Source: Rhizobium sp. ICMP 5592
GTDB lineage: Bacteria; Pseudomonadota; Alphaproteobacteria; Rhizobiales; Rhizobiaceae
Assembly (NCBI RefSeq): GCF_009498525.1
Contig: NZ_QSNT01000003.1
Location: 513,977-577,976, forward strand
DNA: 64,000 nucleotides
Reading direction: 5' to 3'
Shown here: positions 49,888 through 58,479 of the stretch, piece after piece
Layout: the number at the start of each line of letters is the position of its first letter
How positions within the stretch are numbered: the stretch's first letter is position 1
Translations under genes and position numbers: made by a program
The notes under the pieces: generated by a model
The model's database searches: none
Seen by the model: the letters and a program-made list of their open reading frames with translations, nothing else
Told to the model about the DNA's origin: nothing

Positions 49888-50666
49888 GCGCGTTGATCCG
49901 CCTGAACAACCTCACCGTCACCTATGAGCGCCATCCCGCCGTGCATCATGTCTCCGGTGCCTTCCAGGCCGGCAGTCTGACGGCGATTGCCGGGCCGAAC
50001 GGGGCGGGCAAGTCGACGCTTTTGAAGGCGATCATCGGTGAGCTCAGGGTCGCGGAAGGGTCGATCGATCGCGGCCAGCTGACACGCAACGATTTTGGCT
50101 ATCTGCCGCAGGCGGCCGATATCAACCGCCGCTTTCCGATCTCGGTCGCCGATACGGTCATGCTCGGCGCCTGGAAGAATTCCGGCGCTTTCGGCCGTTT
50201 CTCGCGCGAGGATGGCGAGCGGGCGCGCGATGCGCTGGCCGCCGTTGGCCTTTCCGGCTTCGAGCGCCGGCATATCGGCTCGCTCTCGGCCGGGCAGTTC
50301 CAGCGCGTGCTCTTTGCCCGGCTGCTGTTGCAGGACGCCCGCGTCATCCTGCTCGACGAACCCTTCACCGCAATCGACCAGCGCACGACGCGCGACCTGC
50401 TCGATATCGTGCTGCGCTGGCATGGCGACGGGCGCACCGTCATTGCCGTGCTGCACGATTTCGATCAGGTGCGGGCGCATTTTCCCGAGACGCTGTTGAT
50501 TGCCCGCGAACTGGTCGGCTGGGGCCGGACACAGGATGTGATGAGCCCCGCCAACCTCATTAAGGCGCGGGCCATGGCCGAAAGCTGGGACGAGGAGGCC
50601 GAGGATTGCTCGCCCGAGCCGGATCATGCCGGCCACGAACTGGCGAAGCGGGAGCCGGCTGAATGA
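49884..50666 (+). CDS. Metal ABC transporter, ATPase subunit
   Basis: The 260-residue ATPase has Walker A GPNGAGKST (about residues 37-45), Q-loop YLPQAADINR, ABC signature LSAGQFQRVLFARLLLQ, Walker B VILLDEPF and the switch His in AVLHD. The sequence is of the Zn/Mn uptake type (ZnuC/AztA/TroB-like). The C-terminal tail is acidic and His-containing (CSPEPDHAGHELAK), plausible as a metal-sensing tail. It overlaps the small membrane ORF at its start and the permease gene at its end. Confidence 0.92.
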   Translation: MSALIRLNNLTVTYERHPAVHHVSGAFQAGSLTAIAGPNGAGKSTLLKAIIGELRVAEGSIDRGQLTRNDFGYLPQAADINRRFPISVADTVMLGAWKNSGAFGRFSREDGERARDALAAVGLSGFERRHIGSLSAGQFQRVLFARLLLQDARVILLDEPFTAIDQRTTRDLLDIVLRWHGDGRTVIAVLHDFDQVRAHFPETLLIARELVGWGRTQDVMSPANLIKARAMAESWDEEAEDCSPEPDHAGHELAKREPAE

Positions 50667-51535
50667 CGGCCTATGATATCTTCCTCGCGCCCTTTGCCGA
50701 TTACGGCTTCATGCGGCGCGCGCTCATCGCCTGTCTTTGCCTCGGCCTCGGCTCGGGCCCGATCGGCGTTTTCCTGATGCTCAGGCGCATGAGCCTGATG
50801 GGCGACGCCATGAGCCATGCGGTGCTGCCGGGTGCCGCGATCGGCTATCTCATCGCCGGCTCGCTGTCGCTGACGGCCATGGGGCTCGGCGGGCTGGTGG
50901 CGGGGCTCTCGGTGGCGCTGCTCTCCGGGCTCGTCAGCCGCATGACGATGTTGCAGGAGGATGCGAGCTTTGCCAGCTTCTACCTGACCTCGCTGGCGCT
51001 CGGCGTGCTGATCGTCTCGCTGCGCGGCTCCAATATCGACCTGCTGCATGTGCTGTTCGGCACGATCCTCGCCATCGACGCCCCTGCCCTTTACCAGATC
51101 GGCGCGATCACCACGGTGACGCTGCTGATGCTCGCGGTCATCTACCGGCCACTTGTCATGGAGTGCTTCGATCCCGGTTTCCTGCGCGCCGTCGGCGGGC
51201 GCGGGCCGGTCTATCATTTCCTCTTCCTGCTGCTGGTCGTGCTCAATCTCGTCGCCAGCTTCCAGGCGCTCGGCACGCTGATGGCCGTGGGGTTGATGAT
51301 GCTGCCGGCGGCGATTGCGCAGCTCTGGTCACGCAGCCTGCCGGCGATGATGGCGATCGCGACGGTAACGGCGGCGGCCTCAGGCTATATCGGCCTCATC
51401 GCCTCCTACCATCTCGAATTCGCCTCCGGCCCGACCATCATCATCACGGCGAGCATCATCTACGGATTTTCCATTCTCTTCGCGCCGTCGGGCATCGCCC
51501 GTCGGTTCATCCCCCGTCCCCATCTCAGGGGCTAA
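50663..51535 (+). CDS. Metal ABC transporter, permease subunit
   Basis: The 290-residue inner-membrane permease has about eight helices and the family motif GLGSGPIGVFLMLRRMSLMGDAMSHAVLPGAAIGY near the start, which marks the ABC-3 (ZnuB/AztB) family. The later segment LIVSLRGSNIDLLHVLFGTILAID is also typical. It overlaps the ATPase gene by 4 bases. It passes metal ion from the binding protein into the cytoplasm. Confidence 0.93.
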   Translation: MTAYDIFLAPFADYGFMRRALIACLCLGLGSGPIGVFLMLRRMSLMGDAMSHAVLPGAAIGYLIAGSLSLTAMGLGGLVAGLSVALLSGLVSRMTMLQEDASFASFYLTSLALGVLIVSLRGSNIDLLHVLFGTILAIDAPALYQIGAITTVTLLMLAVIYRPLVMECFDPGFLRAVGGRGPVYHFLFLLLVVLNLVASFQALGTLMAVGLMMLPAAIAQLWSRSLPAMMAIATVTAAASGYIGLIASYHLEFASGPTIIITASIIYGFSILFAPSGIARRFIPRPHLRG

Positions 51536-51555
51536 TCTCGATCAAGGAGACATTC

Positions 51556-52458
51556 ATGAGCAAACACAGACTGCTTCTCTCCACTGCGGCGGCCGCCTTC
51601 GTCGCCTTCGGCGTTGCGGCTCCCGCCTCCGCCGAGACGCTGAACGTCGTCGCTTCCTTCACCGTGCTCGCCGACGTCGTCAAGCAGGTCGGCGGCGACC
51701 ATGTGAAGGTGTCGAGCCTCGTCGGCCCGAACGGCGACCCCCATGAATTCGAGCCGTCGCCGGCCGACGCCAAGAAGCTCAACGCCGCGAAAATCACCTT
51801 CGTCAGCGGCGAAGGCCTGGAAGGCTGGATGGACCGGCTGATCAGCGCTTCGGGCTACAAGGGCACGCCGGTCGTCGCCTCGGAAGGCATCGACACCCGC
51901 ACCATGGTCGATGACGGCAAGACGATTACCGATCCGCACGTGTGGAACAGCCCGGTCAACGTGAAGATCTGGGTCGGCAATATCGAAAAGGCGCTGTCCG
52001 CTGCCGATCCGGCCGACGCCGCCGATTTCAAGGCCAATGCTGAGCGCTATACCAAGGTGCTGACCGAGCTTGACGCCTATGCCCATAGCAAGTTCGACAA
52101 GATCGCGGAAGACCGCCGCAAGGTGCTGACCAGCCACGACGCTTTCGGCTATTTCGGCCGCGAATATAAGGTGAACTTCCTCGCCCCGCTTGGCTTTTCG
52201 ACGGAAACCGAAGCCTCGGCCGCCAAGGTCGCCCAGCTGATCGAGCAGATCAAGACCGAGCATGTGAAGACCTATTTCTTCGAAAACTCCAACGATCCGC
52301 GCCTGGTCAAGCAGGTTGCCAAGGCCACCGGCGCCGAGCCGGGCGGCGAGCTCTATGTCGAATCCCTCTCCAAGGCCAACGGCCCGGCTCCGACATATGA
52401 AAAAATGTTCCGTTATAACGTTGACCAGCTCGCCGCCGCTATGGCGAAATCGAGCTGA
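51556..52458 (+). CDS. Metal ABC transporter, substrate-binding protein (AztC/ZnuA-like)
   Basis: The 300-residue precursor has a signal peptide ending PASAET. It is a cluster A-I solute-binding protein. Metal-ligand candidates are His in GDPHEFEPSPADA, His in TDPHVWNSPVN and His in LTSHDAFGYFGRE; three His point to zinc over manganese. The fourth ligand, usually Asp, stands as Glu in ELYVESLSKANG. The His-rich loop of ZnuA is missing, so AztC is the closer analogue. AAGGAG precedes the ATG. It is the last gene of the operon, before a strong terminator. Confidence 0.92.
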   Translation: MSKHRLLLSTAAAAFVAFGVAAPASAETLNVVASFTVLADVVKQVGGDHVKVSSLVGPNGDPHEFEPSPADAKKLNAAKITFVSGEGLEGWMDRLISASGYKGTPVVASEGIDTRTMVDDGKTITDPHVWNSPVNVKIWVGNIEKALSAADPADAADFKANAERYTKVLTELDAYAHSKFDKIAEDRRKVLTSHDAFGYFGREYKVNFLAPLGFSTETEASAAKVAQLIEQIKTEHVKTYFFENSNDPRLVKQVAKATGAEPGGELYVESLSKANGPAPTYEKMFRYNVDQLAAAMAKSS

Positions 52459-52473
52459 GGCAGCCGGACGGAG

Positions 52474-52509
52474 ATATGGCCGCGAGCACCCGCCCGCGGC
52501 CATATTTTT
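52474..52509 (+). terminator. Intrinsic terminator of the metal ABC operon
   Basis: ATATGGCCGCG and CGCGGCCATAT form an 11-bp perfect stem with a 10-base loop, followed by a T run (52505-52509). It lies 15 bases after the binding-protein stop. Confidence 0.9.
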
Positions 52510-52511
52510 AT

Positions 52512-52820
52512 TCAGAGATTGAGATCGAAGACCAGCAACCCGGCAAGGCCGCCATCGGTCGACGAGACGATGCGCTCGCCGACGGCGACATGCTCCGGAT
52601 GCACCAGATAGGCATCCCGCGCCTCGGCACTTTCAAACGTCACCGCAAACCCATCAACAAAGCCGCCATGCAGCCCCTCCGGCGAGACATTCGGCCCGTA
52701 TTTGATATCGACAATGCCGGGAATGACCTGCTGCAACGCGGCCACGGATTCGAAAAGCGCTTTCTTCTCATCCTGTGTCATGGCGGATTTCAGCCGCAGG
52801 AAAACGCAGTGCAGGATCAT
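52512..52820 (-). CDS. Dabb-family (stress-responsive alpha/beta barrel) protein
   Basis: This 102-residue protein has the Dabb dimeric barrel pattern: MILHCVFLRLKSAMTQDEKKALFESVAALQQVIPGIVDIKYGPNVSPEG and FVDGFAVTFESAEARDAYLVHPEHVAVGERI. The family role is unknown in bacteria; plant members respond to salt stress. The open frame continues upstream to 52940 but the added residues look unnatural, so 52820 is the start. It converges on the metal ABC operon, whose terminator lies just beyond its stop. Confidence 0.87.
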   Translation of the reverse strand: MILHCVFLRLKSAMTQDEKKALFESVAALQQVIPGIVDIKYGPNVSPEGLHGGFVDGFAVTFESAEARDAYLVHPEHVAVGERIVSSTDGGLAGLLVFDLNL

Positions 52821-53267
52821 GGATACAGCCTCCCTGGATGTTGGGGGCAGCATAGAGGGAAAGGGGGATGGGGCAAGGTGGGATGTGGGGCGATGTTGTT
52901 GGTTTTTGGGTGGCAAGCAATGACCGCTTTGTAGACCCAAGCAAACATTTGCCGATTATTGCTGGAACAGAGGAACTTCACCCCGTTCCCCACCTAAAGG
53001 TCCTCTGTGTCTCGCTTTGATGGAACTGCGCGGGGATTACCCCTGTGCAATCCTGCCTCATGACGAGCAGTGGGCAAGCTGCAGGCCTCTTAGCGGCGAA
53101 CGCTCATCGGCGATAAAAGGGAACTCGCGGCGGGAGAGCAAGGCCCCAAAAGATCTCGCCACATTAAAATGAACAAAAAAGAACAAGTTTGGTTGTGGAA
53201 TACAACGCTTCCACGTTGTAGGTCGTCACACTCGCTTCTATTCTAGGTTCGGACTCACGAGGATCTC
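52821..53267. other. Intergenic stretch at the left edge of the defence-like cassette
   Basis: No gene was found in 447 bases. The left half is GC-rich, and from about 53150 the sequence becomes AT-rich (ATTAAAATGAACAAAAAAG). A nested inverted repeat lies at 53192-53220. GAGGA lies 7 bases before the next ATG. There is no repeat or tRNA marking an insertion junction that I can see. Confidence 0.5.
53192..53220. promoter_or_regulatory. Nested inverted repeats before the defence-like pair
   Basis: TACAACG-CTTCCA-CGTTGTA (53201-53220) is a 7-bp perfect inverted repeat. GTTGT (53192-53196) can also pair with ACAAC (53202-53206), and GTGGAA with TTCCAC, so three alternative hairpins or operator halves overlap. 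It lies 48 bases before the first ATG and could be a repressor site or a small RNA switch. Confidence 0.55.
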
Positions 53268-53981
53268 ATGACTCACTTTCCGGAATTCGATCACCTGTCT
53301 GATGATGATGAAGTTGCATTCGTGGCGATGGTCGAGAACTTCGATGACCAGCTACATGAGCAATTGGAACGAGCCAACCAGAATACTGACACCCGCACAT
53401 TTCTTCTGGACTATATGAATAGCGTGTTGGCCGTAGCACGTGCGTTGAACATCGAAACTTTCAATAGCTGGACTACCCCGGACTATGACGAGACATATGA
53501 CATCTATGCTCGGTTTTCCCTGTTCGTGAAGAGTTATGTTCTACAGCTCAAACTAAGAAAGAATAGATCAAGCAAAACGTCTTCAGTTGAGCTTGATGCT
53601 GCGACCAAAAAGCGGATTCATAATCTTGTGGCTCAGATTCGCGAGGCCATAGAGAATTCTGATCTTGATGAGCGGAAACAAAATTCGCTGTTCGACAAAT
53701 TGAATAAGTTCGAGGCTGACGTAGATCGTGTTCGAACACCATTTGACAACGGCATGAGAATGGCAATCGAGATACATCATGTCGTGGAGAAGTATGCCAA
53801 GACATTGCCTATCAATGGATTTCTCGACCGTATCCTAGCCATCCTAGGCGCGGCCAAGGAGAAAGAACCAGAACCGCCAGCATTGCCTCGTCCTGATGAG
53901 AAGAAGAGAATCCAGGGTCCACGCAAGCAAATTGAAGGTCCGAAGCCTAGCCGCAACCTTGATGACGATATCCCGTTCTAG
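53268..53981 (+). CDS. Defence-associated helical protein with an SSB-type DDDIPF tail
   Basis: The protein has 237 residues and is acidic. Residues 1 to about 195 are helical with no membrane segment; a block LDERKQNSLFDKLNKFEADVDRVRTPFD (about residues 138-165) recurs, as I recall, in uncharacterised proteins beside abortive-infection genes. From about residue 197 comes a disordered Pro/Lys/Glu-rich linker ending in NLDDDIPF. The last six residues, DDDIPF, are identical to the C-terminal tip of bacterial SSB, which docks repair and replication enzymes. Base composition is AT-richer than the neighbours. GAGGATCTC precedes the ATG. It is followed 25 bases later by the AbiC-like gene. Confidence 0.7.
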   Translation: MTHFPEFDHLSDDDEVAFVAMVENFDDQLHEQLERANQNTDTRTFLLDYMNSVLAVARALNIETFNSWTTPDYDETYDIYARFSLFVKSYVLQLKLRKNRSSKTSSVELDAATKKRIHNLVAQIREAIENSDLDERKQNSLFDKLNKFEADVDRVRTPFDNGMRMAIEIHHVVEKYAKTLPINGFLDRILAILGAAKEKEPEPPALPRPDEKKRIQGPRKQIEGPKPSRNLDDDIPF

Positions 53982-54006
53982 GCCAGCTACCATGAGGATA
54001 TCGCCG

Positions 54007-55011
54007 ATGCGCTGGCCAAGATATTATTTTGACCAAATGATGGAGCCGAAGGAGGGCGATTCCCGAGGAACCTTCTTCGTATTTCTCGTCGTAGCGGCCG
54101 CCCTAGTCGGGATAGTCTTCGTATTTGCCGTTGTGGCGGAGATCTACGATCATCAGCTCGGTGCATTCGGGGACTTCTTCGGCGGAGTCCTGAATCCCAT
54201 TCTGAGCTTTATGACCTTCATCGGTCTGTTGATCACCATCATTATGCAACAGAGCGAAATTAGGCAAGCCCGAGCGCAAGCTGACAAGCAGGCGTTCGAG
54301 ACCATGTTTTTTCAGATGCTCACGCTGCATGATTCCATCGTGAACGCGATCGATCTTCGGAGTAGCCCTGATACTCAAGGTCCTGGAAGAGAATGGCATG
54401 GCCGCGACTGCTTCGCCCGCTTCTATGAACATCTTACCACCGAATACAAACGCGCTAAGCGACGGGGTCATTCTAACTCTGTCCACGAAGCTTACGAGAT
54501 TTTCTGGAAGCGCAATCAAAAGGATTTAGCGCATTATTTCCGGTTTCTCTACAACATGATCCGTATCATCGATGGAAGCAGCGTCGATAAAACAGCGTAC
54601 ATGCGGCTGTTGCGTGCGCAATTGTCAGACTACGAGCTGCTGATCCTATTTTACAATGGCGCGACCCCCAGAGGGCATGAGTTCCAGAAGTATATCAAAA
54701 AATACACCCTCTTCGACAATCTGCCAGAAGAACTGTTGCTCGATCTTGGGCATCTGATCATCTATGGGGATGATGCCTATATCGATCCGCAAATACCTCG
54801 GCAGAGCGCGGATAAGTTCCTAGAGGAATGGCGGCAGAGTTATATCTATGCCGAGTCTCGCACACCGGAGGAGCTAGGTGATGTGATGAGTGAGTGTGTA
54901 GCGGATGCTAAATCGTCAGGTGTGACGCACTGGAAATTAGAAGAAGCCGCGAAGCCAGATTTGAAAAACTATCTGCTAGCTGCACTGAAAAAGGCGAGCG
55001 GGGAGGAATAA
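54007..55011 (+). CDS. Putative phage abortive-infection membrane protein (putAbiC-like)
   Basis: The protein has 334 residues: two membrane helices near the start (FFVFLVVAAALVGIVFVFAVVAEIY; FGGVLNPILSFMTFIGLLITIIMQ), then a cytoplasmic helical domain. The stretch QADKQAFETMFFQMLTLHDSIVNAI matches the pattern of the putative phage abortive-infection family AbiC-like, with HYFRFLYNMIRII and DYELLILFYNG further on. The ATG at 54007 has GAGGA at good spacing; an earlier in-frame ATG at 53992 has none. It forms a two-gene cassette with the previous gene. It would act at the membrane, perhaps sensing phage and stopping growth; this is inferred from family only. Confidence 0.75.
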   Translation: MRWPRYYFDQMMEPKEGDSRGTFFVFLVVAAALVGIVFVFAVVAEIYDHQLGAFGDFFGGVLNPILSFMTFIGLLITIIMQQSEIRQARAQADKQAFETMFFQMLTLHDSIVNAIDLRSSPDTQGPGREWHGRDCFARFYEHLTTEYKRAKRRGHSNSVHEAYEIFWKRNQKDLAHYFRFLYNMIRIIDGSSVDKTAYMRLLRAQLSDYELLILFYNGATPRGHEFQKYIKKYTLFDNLPEELLLDLGHLIIYGDDAYIDPQIPRQSADKFLEEWRQSYIYAESRTPEELGDVMSECVADAKSSGVTHWKLEEAAKPDLKNYLLAALKKASGEE

Positions 55012-55111
55012 CGCTAGTCTGCTACCGAAAATCGACCACCCGTTATCTGAATTTAGGTGGTTCTGCGCACAACACAGAAGACGTAGTTCAACCAATCTCA
55101 CAAACCTACCC

Positions 55112-55552
55112 CTACCTCTTCTTAAACGGCTCCATCCCCTTGCGCGCCAGCTCATCCGCGCGCTCATTCTCCGGATGCCCGGCATGGCCCTTCACCCAGT
55201 GCAGCGTCACCTGATGCCGGTTGCGGGCTTCTTCCAGCGCCTGCCAGAGTTCGGCGTTTTTCACCGGTTTCTTGTCGGCGGTTTTCCAGCCGTTTTTCTT
55301 CCAGCCGAAAATCCACTTGGAGATGCCGTCCATCACATATTTGGAATCGGTATAGAGGTTGACCTCGCAGGGGCTCTTCAGGGCGTTGAGGGACGAGATC
55401 GCCGCCATCAGTTCCATGCGGTTGTTGGTCGTCTCGGCTTCGCCGCCGAACAGTTCCTTTTCCGTCTCGCCATAGCGCAGCACCGCGCCCCAACCGCCTG
55501 GGCCGGGATTGCCGGAGCAAGCGCCGTCGGTGAAGATATCGACCTGTTTCAT
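55112..55552 (-). CDS. rnhA: Ribonuclease HI
   Basis: RnhA degrades the RNA of RNA:DNA hybrids, such as R-loops and primers. The 146-residue enzyme has all four catalytic acids: Asp in IFTDGACSGNPGPGGWG, Glu in TNNRMELMAAI, Asp in LYTDSKYV, and Asp in GHPENERADELAR, with the His-containing VKGHAGH loop. The ATG at 55552 overlaps the thrB stop by 4 bases. It is the last gene of ispH-thrB-rnhA, a block common in Rhizobiales. Confidence 0.96.
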   Translation of the reverse strand: MKQVDIFTDGACSGNPGPGGWGAVLRYGETEKELFGGEAETTNNRMELMAAISSLNALKSPCEVNLYTDSKYVMDGISKWIFGWKKNGWKTADKKPVKNAELWQALEEARNRHQVTLHWVKGHAGHPENERADELARKGMEPFKKR

Positions 55553-56514
55553 GCCTTCAGCCCGTATTCGGCGCTGGAGGCGATCTGGCGGTGGAAGCGC
55601 AGCTTGCGCAGATATTCGAGCGGGTCCTTCTTGGTGACCATGGCGCCGGCCGGCGTCGTCAGCCAGTCGTAGAGGCGGGTCAGGAAGAAGCGCAGCGCCG
55701 AGCCGCGCGCCAGCGTCGGCAAGGCGGCGATTTCGGCGTCGCTCAGCGGCCGGACGCTCTGATAGCCCTCCAGCAGCGCCATGCCCTTGGTGATGTTGTA
55801 GGCGCCATCCTTCTCGAAGCACCAGGCGTTGAGGCAGATCGAGACGTCGTAGGCGAGCTGATCGTTGCAGGCGAAATAGAAGTCGATCAGGCCGGAAAGC
55901 TCGTCGCCGAGGAAGAAGACATTGTCCGGAAAGAGATCGGCATGGATGACGCCATCCGGCAGGTCTTTCGGCCAATGGCTGCCCAGAAATTCAAGCTCGC
56001 CGCGGATTTCGTCCTGCAGGCCGGGCTCGACCTCATCGGCGCGGGTCTCCGACTTTTCCCAAAGCCCCTGCCAACCGGCCAGCGACAGCGCGTTCGGCCG
56101 CTTGATGTCAAAACCTTCGCCGGCGACATGCATGGCGGCCAGCGCCCTGCCGACTTCGCGGCAATGCTTCGCCTCGGGCTTCCTCAGCCACATGCCCTCG
56201 AGGAAGGAGATCAGCGCCGCCGGGCGGCCGGAGAGATGGCCGAGCAGCTCGCCATCCTGACGCGGCAGCGGCAGCGGGCAGGAAAGGCCACGGCTCGCCA
56301 AGTGCTGCATCAGGCCGAGAAAGAACGGCAGATCGTTCTTTTCCACGCGCTTTTCATAGAGCGTCAGGATCAGCGGATCGCGCGAGGTGTGCAGCAGGAA
56401 ATTGGAGTTTTCGACGCCCTCGGCAATGCCCTTGTAGGAGAGCAATGTGCCGACATCATATTCCGTCAGGAACCACTTCAGATCGTCTTCGGTAATATCG
56501 GTATAAACGGCCAC
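55549..56514 (-). CDS. thrB: Homoserine kinase, APH-fold type
   Basis: ThrB phosphorylates homoserine, giving the substrate for threonine synthase. The 321-residue protein is the aminoglycoside-phosphotransferase-fold (ThrB2) type found in alphaproteobacteria and is unrelated to the GHMP-kinase ThrB of E. coli. Visible motifs are GVENSNFLLHTS, VIHADLFPDNVFF (catalytic Brenner motif, Asp) and LIDFYFACNDQLAYDVSICLNAWCF. It begins 34 bases after the ispH stop. Its 3' end overlaps rnhA by 4 bases. Confidence 0.95.
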   Translation of the reverse strand: MAVYTDITEDDLKWFLTEYDVGTLLSYKGIAEGVENSNFLLHTSRDPLILTLYEKRVEKNDLPFFLGLMQHLASRGLSCPLPLPRQDGELLGHLSGRPAALISFLEGMWLRKPEAKHCREVGRALAAMHVAGEGFDIKRPNALSLAGWQGLWEKSETRADEVEPGLQDEIRGELEFLGSHWPKDLPDGVIHADLFPDNVFFLGDELSGLIDFYFACNDQLAYDVSICLNAWCFEKDGAYNITKGMALLEGYQSVRPLSDAEIAALPTLARGSALRFFLTRLYDWLTTPAGAMVTKKDPLEYLRKLRFHRQIASSAEYGLKA

Positions 56515-56548
56515 GAATTATTCCTGGAAAAGGCTTTAAGGGATTTGA

Positions 56549-57556
56549 TTATTCGCCGTTGACGAAAGCCATGTCGGCCGTTGTCAGCTCGATGTTGCGC
56601 AGCTCGCGATTGACGAGGAAATTCTCGGTTTCCTTGACCGTCTCGGCCAGTTCCACCACCGCATTGTAGCGGGCGCGGAAGGCTTCGATGATCTCGTTGA
56701 CGATGACTTCCGGCGCAGATGCGCCAGCCGACAGGCCGACGGTCTTGATATCGCCGATATCGTCCCAATCGATCTCGGCGGCGCGCTGCACGAGCACGGA
56801 CTTCGTCGCCCCTGCCCTGAGCGCCACTTCGACCAGACGCTTGGAATTGGACGAATTCGGTGCGCCGACGACGATGAAGAGATCGCAGCCGGGAGCCGCC
56901 TGCTTCACCACTTCCTGGCGGTTGGTGGTGGCGTAACAGATCGAATCGGCGGATGGAGCCGTCAGGTTCGGGAAGCGCTCCTGCAGCCGCGCGATGACGC
57001 CGGCGGTATCGTCGACCGAAAGCGTCGTCTGCGTGACGTAGCCGAGATTGTCCGGATCAATAGGCTCATAGACGTCGACATCCTCGACGGTCTCGATCAG
57101 CGACACCGTGCCTTCGGGAAGCTGGCCCATGGTGCCGATCACTTCCGGATGGCCGGCATGGCCGATGAGGACGACGTGGCGGCCGAGGCGGTTGTGGCGC
57201 ATGGCCTGCTTGTGCACCTTGGAAACCAGCGGGCAAGTGGCGTCGAGATAGAAGAGATTGCGGGCGTCGGCATCTTCCGGCACGGCTTTCGGCACGCCAT
57301 GGGCGGAGAAGACCACCGGCTGGGCGCGATGCTCCGCCGGGATCTCGTCCAGCTCCTCGACGAAGATGGCGCCTTTGGCTTCCAGCCCTTCGACCACATA
57401 GCGATTGTGCACGATCTCATGGCGGACATAGACCGGCGCGCCATAGGATTTCAGCGCCAGCACGACGATCTGAATGGCGCGATCGACGCCGGCGCAGAAG
57501 CCGCGCGGGCCGCAGAGCCGGATGGTCAGGTCAGGTTTGGAAACTGCTATGTTCAT
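56549..57556 (-). CDS. ispH: 4-hydroxy-3-methylbut-2-enyl diphosphate reductase
   Basis: IspH makes IPP and DMAPP in the last step of the MEP isoprenoid pathway using a [4Fe-4S] cluster. The 335-residue protein has the three cluster Cys in CGPRGFCAGVDRAI (two Cys, one structural), DATCPLVSKVH, and SICYATTNRQEV, together with the HGVP and GAPNSSNS blocks. It is the first gene of the ispH-thrB-rnhA operon and lies 162 bases from surf1, which is on the same strand upstream. Confidence 0.97.
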   Translation of the reverse strand: MNIAVSKPDLTIRLCGPRGFCAGVDRAIQIVVLALKSYGAPVYVRHEIVHNRYVVEGLEAKGAIFVEELDEIPAEHRAQPVVFSAHGVPKAVPEDADARNLFYLDATCPLVSKVHKQAMRHNRLGRHVVLIGHAGHPEVIGTMGQLPEGTVSLIETVEDVDVYEPIDPDNLGYVTQTTLSVDDTAGVIARLQERFPNLTAPSADSICYATTNRQEVVKQAAPGCDLFIVVGAPNSSNSKRLVEVALRAGATKSVLVQRAAEIDWDDIGDIKTVGLSAGASAPEVIVNEIIEAFRARYNAVVELAETVKETENFLVNRELRNIELTTADMAFVNGE

Positions 57557-57717
57557 GTCTCTTCCGAAATCCGGGACGATGGCAAAGCCATAGATAGGTT
57601 CGCCCTGCCGCTTATCCTATTAGTCCGCATGATCTTATCCAAAAACCGCTGCGCACTTTTCGGGATCATGCTCTAGCCGAATATTCCATCGAAATGAAGC
57701 TATTCTATTGCATGCCT

Positions 57718-58479
57718 CTATTGCTGAGGCGCGCCCGGATGGTGTTTGCGCCACCAGGAGATCGCGACGATGACGACGAGCGCCGCCGCCAGACCATACC
57801 ATGTCACGGCATATTGCAGATGGCTATTCGGCAGGTCGACGATGGTGACGCCGCCGATCGGCAGGCCGCCGGGGTTCGGAGCCTTGCCGGCGTCGACGAA
57901 GAAGGGCAGCACTTTGTCCTTCGGCAACCCGTCGCTCGCCGCCATGGCGTCCAGATCCTTCCAGTAGAAGATATCCTTGGCGAGATCGTTGTCCGGTATG
58001 CCGGAGGGCTGGCCGGCGAGCTTGGCGCGGGCAAGGCCGGTGACGGTCTGCTCGCCCGTCAATTGCCCCTGCATGCGCTTTTCTGGCGCCTTGTCGACAT
58101 CGGGCACGAAGCCACGGTTGACGAAGAGATAACGCCCGTCGGCAAGCTGTAGGGGCGTATAGACGTGATAACCGGCATCGCCTTCGTAAGTGGTAAAGAA
58201 ATGCCGTTCCTTGTCGTTAAGGTAGTGGCCCGTCGCCGTGACGACGCGATATTCGATATCGCCACCGGACGCGGCCATGGCCTCGATCGCCGACAGCGGC
58301 ACGGGCGGCGCAGACTGACGCTCGGCGATATCGGCAAGCAGGCCCTCCTTCCAGTGCAGCCGCTCGACCTGCCAGGTGCCGAGCACCAGCAGGATGGCAA
58401 GCGCCACGAGCAGGATCAGCGCCTTGCCGACCTGCCAGAATGGGTTGGCGCGGCGAGCGGGAGCAACGACATCAGTCAC
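57718..58479 (-). CDS. SURF1-family cytochrome oxidase assembly protein
   Basis: SURF1 helps insert heme a into cytochrome c oxidase subunit I. The 253-residue protein has one membrane helix at about residues 20-36, a periplasmic domain (WQVERLHWKEGLLADIAERQSAPP; GYHVYTPLQLADGRYLFVNRGFVP), and a second helix near residues 225-242 with NSHLQYAVTWYGLAAALVVI. Its start overlaps the DUF983 stop by 8 bases, so the two are a pair. It belongs to the same oxidase assembly set as the ctaBFGE genes to the right. Confidence 0.94.
   Translation of the reverse strand: MTDVVAPARRANPFWQVGKALILLVALAILLVLGTWQVERLHWKEGLLADIAERQSAPPVPLSAIEAMAASGGDIEYRVVTATGHYLNDKERHFFTTYEGDAGYHVYTPLQLADGRYLFVNRGFVPDVDKAPEKRMQGQLTGEQTVTGLARAKLAGQPSGIPDNDLAKDIFYWKDLDAMAASDGLPKDKVLPFFVDAGKAPNPGGLPIGGVTIVDLPNSHLQYAVTWYGLAAALVVIVAISWWRKHHPGAPQQ

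Noticed and set aside
52941..53267. Attachment site or direct repeats flanking the defence-like cassette
   Set aside because: No matching repeats were found by eye at the two ends and no integrase gene is present.
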